From Hydractinia symbiolongicarpus (taxonomy: Eukaryota; Cnidaria; Hydrozoa; Anthoathecata; Hydractiniidae): a stretch of 64,000 bases of DNA. Shown here piece by piece: positions 20,137-32,484 of this stretch (its first letter is position 1; each line of letters begins with the position of its first letter). A program made the position numbers and the translations under genes. The DNA lies in the NCBI RefSeq assembly GCF_029227915.1, contig NC_079876.1, positions 23,498,001 to 23,562,000 on the forward strand. The letters are read 5' to 3'. The notes beneath the pieces are model-generated. The model searched no databases. It was not told the origin of the DNA and saw nothing but the letters and a program-made list of their open reading frames with translations.

Positions 20137-20499
20137 ACACCTTTACGATAATTCGGGAAAACTAACACTCCATCAAAGCTTATTTTGTGATCAGAGGAGG
20201 TAAACATCACACTTTTATAAGAGTTTATTAAGGAGAAAACACGTTTTTTCGTGATAACTTTTCTTGCCGCGTTTTGTTTTAAATAAAAAGTACACATAAG
20301 TTGTATCTTATTATTATTAACGTTTCCTAAAAATTTGAAAGAAATAGATCGACGGAAGTTATAAAACTGGAGAAAACACGCTTTCTTCTCTAACAAACTC
20401 TCATAAAAACACGATTTTTACCTCCTTTTTTCCGATATTGTAAAACGATGGAGAGCCGTAGCTCGGAACGCATGTATAATTGAATTATCGTAAAGGTGT
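20137..20499. repeat. Inverted-repeat element (MITE-like)
   Basis: acacctttacgataattc (20,137-20,154) recurs inverted at 20,482-20,499. A second internal pair (aggaggtaaa / tttacctcct) lies inside. It is about 360 bases long and non-coding. Target duplication not resolved. Confidence 0.45.
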
Positions 20500-20824
20500 G
20501 TTGGGGCCCACTCTGTACTAGACAACTCCCACCAAATCCAACGGGTAACACTCTGCAATGTTGAATCACTCCCAAGGTGAAAATCATTTCTTCATAGCCC
20601 CTAAAGCCAGCTAGGCAGTTATTTTATTGTGGTGGAGCAAATTGGACTCTAAAACTCCTGTTCTTCTCTGTATCAGCCTATAAAAGTGCCAGAATTTAGA
20701 GGCTCTGTTAAGAAATTTGTAGCTTTTTTAATATGTTTTTGCATGTGTTAACTCATATATAAAGGCCCTCACGACGTGTTGCAAAATTATATGAATTTCA
20801 AACTCAACGGTGTATGAGAGATGG

Positions 20825-20941
20825 CCTGAGCGTCAGGGCCTTTACATGCCCTGAGCGTCAGGCACATGTTTCTTATTCACATAATAACTACACTAGAGAC
20901 TCCCTGAGCGTCAGACGCATCGATATGTCCTGAGCGTCAGG
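20825..20941. repeat. Four copies of a 13-bp palindrome, cctgagcgtcagg
   Basis: Copies occur at about 20,825, 20,849, 20,903 and 20,929; three are complete and one ends 'cag a'. Two are followed by cacatg. The unit is an inverted repeat (cctga-gcg-tcagg). The spacing is irregular. Confidence 0.6.
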
Positions 20942-21007
20942 CACATGCTAATTACTGGTGTTCTTATTCTACAATGTTTCTACAATGACTTTTATCAACA
21001 CATTACT

Positions 21008-21814
21008 CAGCCCTTAAAATTAGAATTTTTTTGTGTCAGCAATAAAACTGCCGACGTGAGATACATTTCAACTGATTTGTGTAGGCATTGCGTCGTCAAT
21101 ATTTTTTGTAGTGACATTTTTCAGCTGGCAATAACTTTCGTCATTCACTTTTTATTAGGACTAGACCTCTCATAAATTTGATGCATTGATCTCCTAAGGC
21201 GGTGACAAATTGGAATAGAGTTCAAGTCTTATTGACATACCTTCCTACCTTTTGTTAGGTTAATAGTTCACTCCCAACTGGCTTATGTTTCGAGATGAAC
21301 TCATTAGGTTAGGGCATCATTAGGTTGTATATCGCAGAAGTCGCCAGTGACATGCTTCGAAAATGCGTGTAACCGGCACAGTTTAACATGATGCAAAACT
21401 GTACAGGAGACTCAATTGTTAGAGTCTTTGCAGAACATCTCTCCTAACAAAACCGAGGGCAGGACTGACTTATTGCCTGCTGTGTCGTGTGGGAGAAAGA
21501 ACTTCTGGACTTCTTTTTAATACGATATACAATTTTTTAGACTATTATTAAAAATCGAATAGTACCACAGTATTTCTGTAGCCTGAGTGATTTTAGTTAG
21601 TGATAATGGCTTAACTTACTGAAAATCGAATGTAATTATTTTGTAATCGCAATGATTGGGAGTAGCTCAAACAAAATCAAAATTATTGTTGTTTAAAAAT
21701 TTCACAACAAAATTACGTCGGCAATTTTTTTGCCGACGCAACTACGGTTTCTTCGTATTTTACCTCTGCAATTACGTCAGCAGTGCCGAATGCCGACGCT
21801 AATTTTAAGGGCTG
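21008..21814. mobile_element. Inverted-repeat DNA transposon without transposase, 6-bp target duplication
   Basis: Termini CAGCCCTTAAAATTAG and its inverse CTAATTTTAAGGGCTG bound 807 bases. attact precedes the left end and follows the right end. Subterminal 'gccgacg' motifs occur near both ends. No transposase frame is present. A CAG...CTG terminus is hAT-like, but 6 bp is short for a hAT target duplication, so the superfamily is left open. Confidence 0.6.
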
Positions 21815-22440
21815 ATTACTTGCCTAAATGGCCGACGAAGGAGGCCCAACACACCCACTAATTAAATTGAGGCTCCCTACAGACTTGTTGTTTCTACCTC
21901 TGCAGTAAAACCCCGACATAACATAAGCCAAAAAAATGCCAGGTAAACTTTGAGGCAGAAGCAATTTGTCTGGTTGTGTTGTGCTGCATGCTCACATAGC
22001 AGTTGTGAAGCAGTTGTCTTTAGCTGCAGAGACGTTCATGATATTTCGATTTCAACTCAATTCCATTGCACGACGGTGATGAATTGAATTGGTATCTTAT
22101 CCACCATTCGTAGGCGTGTTGATAACATAAAATAAAGAAAAAATAGGTGAAAAAAATCAATTTAAAAAGGGTGGAAGGGTGGGTATATAACTGTAAGCTG
22201 TAAGGTACATCTGAAGAACTTGTGCAGTGTGGGATGTTTGGTTCTTATATGCAACCATTAATAATCAAGACCTTGGTAGGGTCCAGTTCCATTACAGGCA
22301 AGTGAGACTAATAACCCTGGCAATCTTTAAGATTAGGTCTATAGGTAGAAACCACCCCCACTGTGCCAGGCTCTACATGACATGTTCAATGACTAAGGTA
22401 AACCTAATGTATATTAACCACAATGCTGAAGAACTGTAGC
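21815..22440. other. No recognised gene
   Basis: AT-rich sequence between a transposon and a decayed Helitron copy. It is just upstream of the MS4A-like gene, so promoter or untranslated exon sequence could be here, but nothing specific is visible. Confidence 0.3.
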
Positions 22441-22444
22441 TCTG

Positions 22445-22830
22445 TCACCACAATTAACATGAGCAAAACTTGCAGTTTAGCTCCATTAACACGGAAATAA
22501 TTGATATCTCTCCTGTGTGGGTAACTATCTATAAAGCCAATTATAAGGCCAATTTCCCAAAGCTAGGTCAATCCACCATATTTAGAACCCAATATGTTAA
22601 AACAGTTTGTCAAAAGCACATGATCCTATATATTTTCTTGATCAGTGCTTATTCAATGAATAAATAAAATGAAGCTCTAAAAATTTTAAATGTTTGTATC
22701 TCTTAAACTGTTTCTTCCAAGTATTTACACAATCCTATGTACATTGTTTTCATCAGTGTCAAACTCTCCACAATAAATACTACAGGGCTTACGAAATTTC
22801 TGTGTTGATAATTGCATTTGTACCAAAGAA
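22445..22830 (+). mobile_element. Decayed Helitron copy
   Basis: The same internal landmarks as the array units appear in order: 'tgtgtgggtaacta', 'ggccaatttcccaaa', 'gtcaaaagcacatgatccta', 'attttcttgatcag'. Ends are not recognisable. It ends about 90 bases before the MS4A-like start codon, so it may contribute to the promoter or 5' UTR. Confidence 0.5.
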
Positions 22831-22918
22831 TTTGTTGTGACCATGTTAGAGACAGTAACCAGAAAAGCTAAAACACTGTACAAGCTCTACAACAAGTCAG
22901 ACTTCTTACAATAAAGTG

Positions 22919-25900
22919 ATGGAAGGTATTTATGTGTACAATTTGTATTTAGGTATTGTTCAGATAGTGGCCGCTGTGCTAATGTTGGGTTTTGGTATCA
23001 GTATTCTTGCTACCTTACGTCTAAAGGATTCTTTCAACATTAATGGTACCTCCATTTGGGTTCCATTGTGGATTCTTGTGACTGGTATCCTTGGTGTCTG
23101 TATTGGTTATAAACCACACAGCCGAGGCTTAATTGGTACCCATAATGTTTTCGTTATCGTGTCAGCTATATTAGCATTTGGCTTGATTTGTGTTTCTGGT
23201 GTGGCACTCAGGTTAGTAAGTGTTAAGTTTTTCAGATGTATGAAAGTGTTAATTTAAGACATAATGCCTAGATGTATAACATAAAAGGTAATTTCTCAGA
23301 TAATAGTCATCCAAGAACACAAACAAAATTAACAGTTAACTTTTTAAGGAAGTTTTAAGGTTACTGTAAAGGAAAAAACTCACTTGATGAGTAGTCTCAG
23401 AAAAACCCTTATAATTTATCAATACTTTTATATTTATCTTATTTTATTTTATTTTTTTGTTTCTGAATGTTTGATGAAAGACTTTTTTGATGGTGTTATT
23501 TTCGTGAGATGTTAATTTTCCAAAAAGAAAATATAATGAATTAAACACACACCATTTTTTTTTCACTGTGCGTTTTAAAATGGCTTCTTTTTCCGAACGC
23601 GTGGTCGCAGACTTCTCGTTTTTGCACTATTACATTCAGCATAAATTAAATTCAAAAAAGTTCCCGGTTTTTTTTTCTAACAACATCGTTATGAAATTAT
23701 TTGTAATTATATATAATCATTCAACAAAATACATATTTCTTTCTTTCTGTCGTCATAATTTGCTAATCAGTAATTTATACAAAAAAATCCGGGAACCTTT
23801 TGTGCATAATTTATTCAGCTTTCCATTACCGAAAATTTCAATGAGCCAATAGGAAGCTTTCGGAAAAAGAGACCACAAACGTAAAGGCATGTATGCAAAA
23901 ATTTACTAACGAGATATTTGTTTTTAAAGATTTTCGTAGGTGTTATGAAAAGTGTGAACTTTTTTTATATATATTTATACGGTAGTTTCATATTATGCAT
24001 AATGTTTACAAAAATATGCTCAACTCATTTTGCACATATTTTCTCGAAGGTGTGAAGGATATAACACCTCTGAAAAGGCTTTTTTCAGAAAAAAGGGATG
24101 TTCCAAATATTTTCATGGTATATAAAATATGTCATTCGAAAGAGAACTTTTTTTCTGTATGTCATGAATTTTTTGCAAAAACCTAAAAAAAAATTTGTTT
24201 CCTTTACAGTAACCTTAAGGAATGTGTTAGTGCATATGTTACATACCATTTCAACCATTTGCTTCTTACTTTAAGAACTATTCATCTCTATAGTGTCTAT
24301 AGCACTGGACACAAAGGCAAAATTTTAGACGTGTTGTAAGACATACTTTCTACAAGTACAAATTCACCTATAGCCAAACGTCATGAGTTGTACACACACG
24401 CACATACACACCAAACAAAATTGACATGGAACAGATAATAACTTCAAGAAAAAATAATGCACCATCAAGCGAATAAGAGATAATATCATGAGAATACATT
24501 AATAGTTATATATGATTTAAATTATAAATGAGATTTTGCTGTCTCAAGTAGAAACCATGGGAATAATAGGAAAAAAGCTAGTGTCGGCAGAAGTAATAAG
24601 TCCTCCCTCCTGTCTACTAAAGTGGACTTTGATTTTGAAATACCGTTACAACTTTGGATGGGGAGGGGAATAAACATGTCCAGGGGGGGTGAGGGGGTGG
24701 AATTAGATTCTGCCATATGTTTCAAAAAACACAATCTGAATCAAATCAATCACCTTCCCAATATTATATCAACACAGTTATGGACCAATGAAACAAGCAA
24801 TTCCTTCCCCACAATTTAATTGAAAGTTTATGTATCATTTAAAAGACATAAAGAAATTTTTGTATCTGAAAATATTGTAAATATTTTTCGCTGATACACA
24901 CACTTCAAATACACTCAGGCATTATGACGCTTTTTTAAATAGTCTATGCACTAGGCTTTCTCTTTCAATGTAATCTCAACAATCAATGTGCTCACTAAAG
25001 TCTAATTAGTGAGAACTGCAACAAGCAGATTAATAACCCATTTACAACTTATTGCGTCGAGTTGAGCTGGGAGGAAATTTTTGCGAATAAAGAGGCTAAA
25101 AAGTGAAAAATTCACAAAGAACTCTGATTTTTTTCAATTTTCCAGAAAAATTCGGAAAAATTTGGGTAATTGGACATTTTTCACTCAACGAAATAAAGTT
25201 TTCTTGTAAGTTTGAAATCCTCAGAATAATTCTAACAAAAGTTATTATGTTTTTCCGATTATAAGGAGTTCATAAAGATTTTTAGGGGTTGTTTCAAGTA
25301 ATAACTAATATCTAAAGCTCTAAAAGGTATGGCACCTAAAATTTTGGCATGCAGGTGTCTAATAGATAAATATAAAAACAAGTAAGTATCATAGCTAATA
25401 GCTATGCAGCATTGCAGTTATTAAAACTAGAAATTAAAAAAAAGTTGCGAGATATTTTGCAGGTTGCAAGCAAAATTAAACTATCCAATACTTTTTCCCT
25501 GGTAATTTTGTTTCGTTGGCGCTAACATCTTCCGAAATACATCAAAATTGAATATCATAGCGTAGAAGAACCCTGGGGACGAGGTAGGAAAATAAACGCT
25601 CTGCAGAACAATTTGTTGCGCAAAAACAGTTTTTTCCGAATAGACTGGGCGAGCATTTGATGTGCGTGGGATATTCTTTTCAAAATGTGCGAGAAAATTA
25701 GATTACGCGAAACTAACAAAAACGAATACGCGTGTTAAAATTTTGTACCACCTTTTCCCACAGAATGATAAAAGTAAAGAGCGTAATACAAAATTACACT
25801 TTCAGCAGTATTCCGAAAGATCTGTAATACATCGAGTTGTACAACCCGCAGAAGTTGGTCTTAACGTTAACGATTTCGTAGATGACCTTACAACGAAACA

Positions 25901-28599
25901 GTATTTTTTTTCAAGTAAAAATACCGGCACTAGAAGCCACAGAATCTGCTGGAACTCGCGGGAAACAATTAAAACAAAAACAAACAAATCAAAACAGTTT
26001 TTTAACTTTATCAAGATTTATTAAATGGGTTCAATTTTGGGCAGAAAAAACAATAACGGTTTCGCTTTCTTTTCACCACACGCATTAGAAGATTACATCA
26101 CTCACTCCCATTGTACACAATCTAAAAGAAAAAGAGAACATTTTCATATAGTGAAGTTTCCAGTGCCTTTAAGGGATGGCCAAGTCAATGGAATTGAAAG
26201 CGCTGTTTTTCATCTCATAAATAATGAAGGCTAATTTGGAAAGTATAATAGAAAAAGTTACTGAACTTTGGCAATTATATTTTGCAATCATATCCTTTTA
26301 AAAAGTATGCTGATTCATGTCAATTATTAAATTCAGCACTAATAGAATAGCACCTTGGATTATTTGTTGGATGAATAAAATGACTGACACATGGTTTATC
26401 GTAAATAAAATGGTAATTTTTACAAAAATAACACACGTGGAAGGTGGACAAGAAACTGTGATGTAATTTCTCCTGGTCTATTATTCCTGAGAATATTCTA
26501 AAATAAGAGGGTGTCAATAAGCCGCAAACGCCCACATATATAAGGGCGAGTTCGGCCAACTTTTCGTATTAAATTAGCGGCGGTCTTCGAAACCGCCGCA
26601 CTTCCCCGAACTTGCCTGGAGAATTCCTAAAATTCAATTCCTTGTCACATACCTTGTGGACGATAGTTTGAAAAAGGTGCTTTAAGAGAATGGAGACGAA
26701 TACTTGATTTTTTTTCAAAACGCCAAGCTTGCCTAAAAACGCCCGCATTTTTTACGCCGTATGCAGCTTATCAGGACCCTCGTTCTAAAATTACAAGCAG
26801 TTTCGAAGATTCCCACGCCTTTTAGAGGACGTGTGCGGCTTTAGCATCCTTGGAGTTCAGTTTAAATGACAGTTTTAATGTCGTTTTAAACCTTGTTCTC
26901 GGGGAGCGTGTACAGGCAACTAATTCCTATTGACAATTACATTGCTGTTGGTTTGATAGCAAAAGTGGGTATTTTTTTAATCACTGAACAGGTTACTTAT
27001 ATAATAAATAAAAAACTACCTTTGTGTGATTAAGCCTTAACTAGATTTGGATAAAACCAATTAAAATTGATAATATTGTATTCTTACATCTTCTTAGAAC
27101 CAATAAAATAAAACACAGCTCACAGTGGTGATAAACAATTGTGCCAAATTTGACTGGCATTGGGGTTATAGAAAACTTGCCTTAAGTTTAGCTGGCTAAA
27201 GCCGGTGAAGAGCACTCTTTAATCAGCGAGAGGTAGTTTTTTCCGACCTTACGAAATTATACGAAATAGAGTGGAAGCTCCTAGGAAAGACTCAATGTAA
27301 AATAGGACGAAAAGTTAAATTGGTACCCTAACACTCGGTAAAACCGTCCAGACTCGACAAAGCATTAAAGAGACCACAACAAAACTTCAATAGCGAAATG
27401 AAAGCGGAACCTGATTGTAAAGATTTAAAAAAGCACATTAGGCATATTTCTTTTGAGGCACAAACCCGGTTTGTCAATGTATAAAAGCGTCGCTCGAAGC
27501 ACTTTCAGTAGCGGTGTTAAGGATGTTTTTAAACAGTTCCGATTGCGTTACACATTTCCAGGATTCAAATTTACTCAGGATGCATACTTTAGGTAATGTG
27601 AACAGCTTTTTGGTACAGACTAAAGTTAGCAAACAATTTGCAGCTATAATTGTTTTCTAGGTTATACACCACGTGTAAAATGGAATACTATAACTATCCA
27701 AACTGGGATAACGACGGCAAGCGAATCATAATTTACAGCGCATCATGGCGTAACAAAATCTGCAAAGATCACAAAGATTACGGCGTAGCAGTCTATTCTA
27801 TTCTGCTGGTGCTTTCTTTGGTCGAAATTGCAATATCGATAGCGTCTACCATTTTCAGTTTTCAATTGTTTAACTGTTGCACAGGGGGATGTGAAACGAG
27901 GCATACAGGTTAGTAGAAATTACTTCTTGAAAAAGAGGTTAACTTTTAAAATCTCTGAATCCTCGCAATAATGAGAAGAAGGAAATTCCGTGGCGTATAA
28001 TGATTACGCGCTATGAGTACGTCAATGTTTCCGCTATTATAGTCGCTGCCTACTTGCACAAAAATAAGTAAATTTGTTTTTACGACGTCTAAGTTTCAGT
28101 TATATATGCGTTCAATACATGTGACTTGAAGAACATTTAAAGAACACTTTAACTGTTTTGATGAAAATGTTATCTTCATCCCAAAAAGCTAGGTTTATTC
28201 GACGAGAGTAAAAGCCGGTCGAACACCTGAAACAAAAATAAGGCATTTTGTACTGGCTGAATGGGGTACTAAAATTTCCGGGATGCCTGTACCAATCTTA
28301 AATTAAATCTTTGCTTTTTACTTTTAGTTTATCCAGGAAGCCAGCAGGTGTACCAATACACTGGCTATCCTCCGCCACAACTTTCAATGCAACCGTGCTA
28401 TCAAAGCATGATCCCGCTTCAGAATATCCAAAGCATGCAACTTTTACAGCAACAACTCCCACAAGTCGTCACAAGTGTAACTGGTCAGCAATTCATGTGT
28501 TATTCTATTTATGTACCTGTCAATCAAGGTATGGTCGCCCCTCAGACACAGCAGACGTCCCTCACGGACCCTCTACCGCAACCAACTGTGCCCATGTAA
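22919..28599 (+). CDS. MS4A/CD20-like four-transmembrane protein (three exons, complete)
   Basis: Exons 22,919-23,211, 27,661-27,908 and 28,328-28,599 join with matching phases (AG|G and G|TT) to 271 codons ending in TAA. Both donors are CAG|GTTAGT, and the acceptors are ttctag and ttttag. The 270-residue product has four membrane helices at about 11-33, 46-64, 76-98 and 139-165. The motif YLGIVQIVAAVLM, then WVPLW before helix two, and VYSILLVLSLVEIAISIAS in helix four fit the MS4A/CD20 family. The loop between helices three and four is charged with Cys. The 105-residue tail after helix four is Cys-rich, then rich in Pro, Gln and Met (YTGYPPPQ) and probably cytosolic. MS4A proteins sit in the plasma membrane and modulate signalling or ion flux; the role here is unknown. 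Other four-helix families such as TMEM176 are alternatives. Confidence 0.8.
23359..24214. mobile_element. TTAA-flanked MITE in MS4A-like intron 1
   Basis: Termini GGTTACTGTAAAGGAAA and its inverse TTTCCTTTACAGTAACC bound 856 bases, each flanked by TTAA (23,355-23,358 and 24,215-24,218). TTAA duplication is the piggyBac signature (also Kolobok). An internal inverted pair (agttcccggtttt / aatccgggaacctttt) lies in the middle. No transposase. It is about 150 bases after the exon 1 donor. Confidence 0.7.
24219..27640. other. Remainder of MS4A-like intron 1
   Basis: Intronic AT-rich DNA. It includes a dispersed repeat (25,190-25,450, listed) and open frames around 25,660-26,230 with no recognised domain. 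At 26,570-26,830 a GC-richer patch (gcggcggtcttcgaaaccgccgc) contains a short palindrome. Confidence 0.35.
25190..25450 (+). repeat. Dispersed repeat, family shared with 32,960-33,200 and 56,310-56,520
   Basis: Shared landmarks in order are 'aaagttatta...ttttccgattata', 'aggagttcataaagattttta', 'aaaggtatgg(c)acc' and 'ggcatgca', then 'agtaagtatcatagc'. The copy at 33 kb is inverted. Non-coding; ends not defined. Confidence 0.5.
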
Positions 28600-28829
28600 T
28601 AAACAGTCTTGAACCAGAACGAAATCGTAATTTAAAAAAGAAATTTTCGTGTGTGCTGTTTGTGACTTGCGCATTATAAATTTTAAAGTAATTTATGCTA
28701 ATTTATAAATTTATTAGCTTTATTTCGTGGAATGTTTGGCTATACTTCTAAATTCGCTTTGATTGCACCTAAGGATTTTACAAAACGTAAATTGTTGTAA
28801 AAACTATAGCAACGAACCTTGCACCTTGA

Positions 28830-29284
28830 CAGGGTGAGCACTCCTCCTTAAATTCCTTAAATAACCTTAGAAAAAAAAATCTCCTTAAAAGTACTTAAAT
28901 ATACTTAAGAAAATTGAAATTTTAGCTGTTCTCCTTAATTTCTCCTTATTTCCCAATTTTTCTGATCGTAACTTTTTTGGAAATATGTGTATGGATTGTT
29001 CATCACCAGTGAAATAAGACATATTTCTCTGTTACCTGAAATCCTATATTTTCTATCTTTCAGGGCATAATTTTTATGTACATTTGTATAATATGTATAA
29101 TTTTCTTATCATAAAGCATAGTATGTAACATTAAAGATGGAGAACTTAAATTGGTTTTCTCCTAAATTATCCTTATTTTTTTTATTCTCGTTCGCAGCAA
29201 AATATCCTTAAAAAATGTCAATTTGTCTCCTTAATTCTCCTTAATATCCTGCCTTTTGTTCTCGTTTTATTAGTGGTCACCCTG
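28830..29284. mobile_element. Inverted-repeat DNA element, CAGGGTGA ends, 5-bp target duplication
   Basis: It starts CAGGGTGAGCACT and ends with the near inverse AGTGGTCACCCTG. cttga flanks both sides. Repeated 'ctccttaa' motifs fill both subterminal regions. 455 bases, non-coding. It lies 230 bases downstream of the MS4A-like stop. Confidence 0.55.
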
Positions 29285-29289
29285 CTTGA

Positions 29290-31440
29290 GCGTATTAATT
29301 TCGTGTTGTTAAGGTATTTTTTGTTTTTTGACACAACAAGTTGACGACATAAAAAAATTGTCATTTATTAGCAGTGTACTTTTTGAAATGTAAGAATGTG
29401 ATTTTGTAAAATGTACATGACGGTTGTTTAGGTTGATAAAAAAATTTGATTAGTCGCCTCATGTAATCATAATATTATTGTTTTGTACTTAACATATATT
29501 TTATTTACATATATTTTATATATTCGCATACTTTTCCACTTTATCAGTATATTTATGTATAATTTTTTTGTTGTTATTATATAGCCCATGGAGAAATCCA
29601 CTTAGGCAGAAGGACAATGGAAAAATAGGTTCTTTTAGATGTTTTTCTGACGTCAAATACCAAATCGCATTAATTCCTCCATACAAATCTTACACAAAAT
29701 AAAAAAGAACAGGTTGCAAGGTCTAAAAAGTTACAACAACGACACTCACAACATCGACACTCACAACATCGACACTCACAACACCAAACTCACAAAAGCG
29801 ACAGTAAGAACACCAACACGGATAATAACAATGTCAGAAATAACGCATTTCAAATAAGTGCATCTTATAAGTGATTATGTTGAAAACCCTTAGTATGTTA
29901 TTCTGAAATGTCAAAAAGGAGGCCTCCAAAAGTTAGCACAAATCAACAAAAATAAGTTGTTTACACATTTTAAATATTAATAATTTTCCCTTACGCTTAT
30001 ACAAAAATATGAAAAAGCCATAGTTTGGAAAACCTCAAATTTAAAACTACAAAAATCAGTCATTTCGATTGCATACCATCCTCTCCCACAAAAAATTTAC
30101 ACAAAATGTAAAAATCAACCAGTTAAGAACACAAAAATTTTCTCTTTTAGTTCCATACTGCCCTTTACCAACAATTTTAAACCTAAATGTCAAAAGATCA
30201 ATGAGCAAAGAATAAACTTGAGTTAACAGAGATCACTATGTGTAGAAACCCTAAATAAAATAATGCATAGAATCATATACAACACGAACAATAATAATAA
30301 AGTCAGAAATAACACATCTCAAATATTTACTTCGTTGAAAAGCTTTAAAATTTCAATCAGAAGTGTTAAAAAAACATCAAATTGATATCTGGAAAATTCG
30401 ATTACATACTATCCTGTTTCCCAAAATATACACAAATTGTAAAAAAAATTCCTTAGTATGATGATCTGTAGTGACCTTTACCAACCATTTTAAACGTGAA
30501 TGTTAAAAAATAATAAGGAGTAAATTTAAATCAACAAAGATATTATTTTTGGAAAAGAGAGTGTATATACGGTCCGTCCTCACTAAAGTTAACAAAAAAT
30601 GTAAAACAGATCGATTTTGATGAACACATCTAAATCAACAAAAATCAGTTCATTTAGCATGTTCTGTATTGCTATTGCCCATAAATCTTTCACATAAAGG
30701 TTATGAAACACATAAAATTATAGAAAAATCAGGCATTTCATAAAATAAAGAAATACAAAAAAGTTTTAGTCAACAATTAGTAATTTTTTCATTATCACCA
30801 AACACAGCTATTACCACAATTATAAAATTCTTAACAAAAACGTGAAACCATGGAATTTTCTTCCAGCAAAATTACATCACATACAGTTTACTTCTCCCAA
30901 ACAAAAGTTTATAATACGAAATGTGAAAAAGCCATTAGCTTACACAACAGCCTTCAATGGAGGCCAATTCTACAAAATTTGTGCTTTCAGTATACTGCAT
31001 GTGGTCTTTTTCCCACAAAAGTTTACAGAAAATTTAAAAAAAACAGCAGTTTGCAACACAAACAAAAGCACGAACAACCTTGCTGAACCAAACGACCATC
31101 CTCTCATAAATTAAAATAAAGTCAAAAAACCCATTAAATGTCTACATCCCCCTGTAAAAAAACCTGACATTATACATGGAGGCTGACAAAACTTTAACAG
31201 AATGTCAGAAACAAAACAATAATAATAACACACACGCTTTAAATTCTGAAAAAATTTATTCCACTTGTCATATTGCACATGGTCCCCTGTGAAAATGTAA
31301 AAATAACTATACTCTTATGGGCGTAAAAATACATCCTACTATCCTGCGAAAATTCAAGTCTTTGAAAGATTTTGTAGGTAGATAGCTAGCTTTTACATCA
31401 TAATTTGTGCTTATAAAAGAAGAAAAGTTTGGAAACTAAG
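29290..31440. other. AT-rich repetitive stretch without genes
   Basis: At 29,583-29,660 there is a Helitron 3' end in reverse orientation (ccatggagaaatccacttaggcag region). At 29,735-29,800 a 15-18-base unit 'acatcgacactcaca' is repeated. From 29,660 to 31,300 a loose repeat recurs every 100-450 bases with the landmarks 'gcata(c)tatcct', 'cccacaaaa...tttacacaaaatgtaaaa' and 'gtcagaaataac'. No coding signal. Confidence 0.4.
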
Positions 31441-31441
31441 G

Positions 31442-31566
31442 TACCTTAATGCCATTAATTTTCGCGCGCCTTTTATTTTCGCGCACACTATTTTCGCGCC
31501 TTTAATTTTCGCGCACCTTTCCCGCGTGAAAGTAAAAGGCGCGCGAAAATTAATGGCATTAAGGTA
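31442..31566. mobile_element. Palindromic MITE
   Basis: taccttaatgccattaattt and the following ttcgcgcgcc recur inverted at the other end. Together they make a 125-base near-perfect palindrome with 'ttttcgcgc' repeats in the middle. It could fold back as one long hairpin. Flanking TA bases may be a target duplication. Confidence 0.6.
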
Positions 31567-32484
31567 GCTAATTATAGATAAATAAAAAAGACGAATAACA
31601 ACATAAGTCATGGGTTAAAGTTAGACTTGGGGATGGGGAGAGGACTTGGAGGCTAAACATTAGCCAGCTAACAGTAGCTAAGACAGCCAGTTAAATACAC
31701 TTAAACTGGGAACACTTAGCTAAAACTAAAGCTATATATATAGCTATTTATATTTATTAAAACAAATATAAAGAGAAACAATAGTAATGTAAAATTAATA
31801 ACATTACAGTGAGCAGAAGTTCAACAAACCAAAGTTTTCCTCTTGTTAGTCAGCTAACAGCTTTATGTAGCATTTTGAATTTTAGGACAAACACATTTGT
31901 TACGCGCCAGGGGAACATTAATTATTCAACAAAATGTAAACAAATATGGCGGCTAGGTTTTTTTTAAAAAAGCGGTAAAATATATAACTAGGAATATGAG
32001 GCTTTTAAGTGGCTTTTCCTGGAAAATGCGAGTTAGCTTCCCCCACGACATAAAAACGAAACGTCTGAAAACATCAAAGTTCTTAATATTTGTGATTTCA
32101 AATCCACTTCAAACTTTAGCCTTTATTTTCTACTTCTAACTTTACTTCTTTACTTCTAGCTCTAGCTACCAATTCTCTCTTCACTTCTTGGACTTTTCTT
32201 TCTCTGAATTACTCTTTGCACTTTTTTCAAGACGAAGGGACTGTTTTCTTGTTGTTGTTTTTGTGTCGAGGGTTACCATTTTTCGGGAGTTAGCCGTTAA
32301 AATTATTTCAGCAAATCAAGTTGCTTCATTTAGATCACGTAATGTAAACAAAGTAAACCTGCTGGCAAAATGGATATAATTTTTTCGGAGACTTCAAAGG
32401 AAATTTTAGCAATATTAAAAGAAAATGAACACATCCACTTTGCCCGTCACAGACAGACGGACACACTCTTCGTATTATTATAAG
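31567..32484. other. No recognised gene
   Basis: AT-rich. An open frame at 32,188-32,379 has no recognised domain. From about 32,370 a reverse-oriented Helitron head fragment begins (ctttgcccgtcacagacagac at 32,437-32,457), adjoining the unit at 32,485. Confidence 0.35.

Noticed and set aside
20820-20945. CRISPR-like repeat cluster
   Set aside because: Spacing is irregular, units are short palindromes, and the window is eukaryotic.
25662-26234. Overlapping frames of 120, 68 and 69 codons on the plus strand
   Set aside because: They lie in a supported intron and have no recognised motif or exon borders.
29660-31330. Regular satellite array
   Set aside because: Shared landmarks recur at uneven distances with strong divergence; no fixed period could be set by eye.
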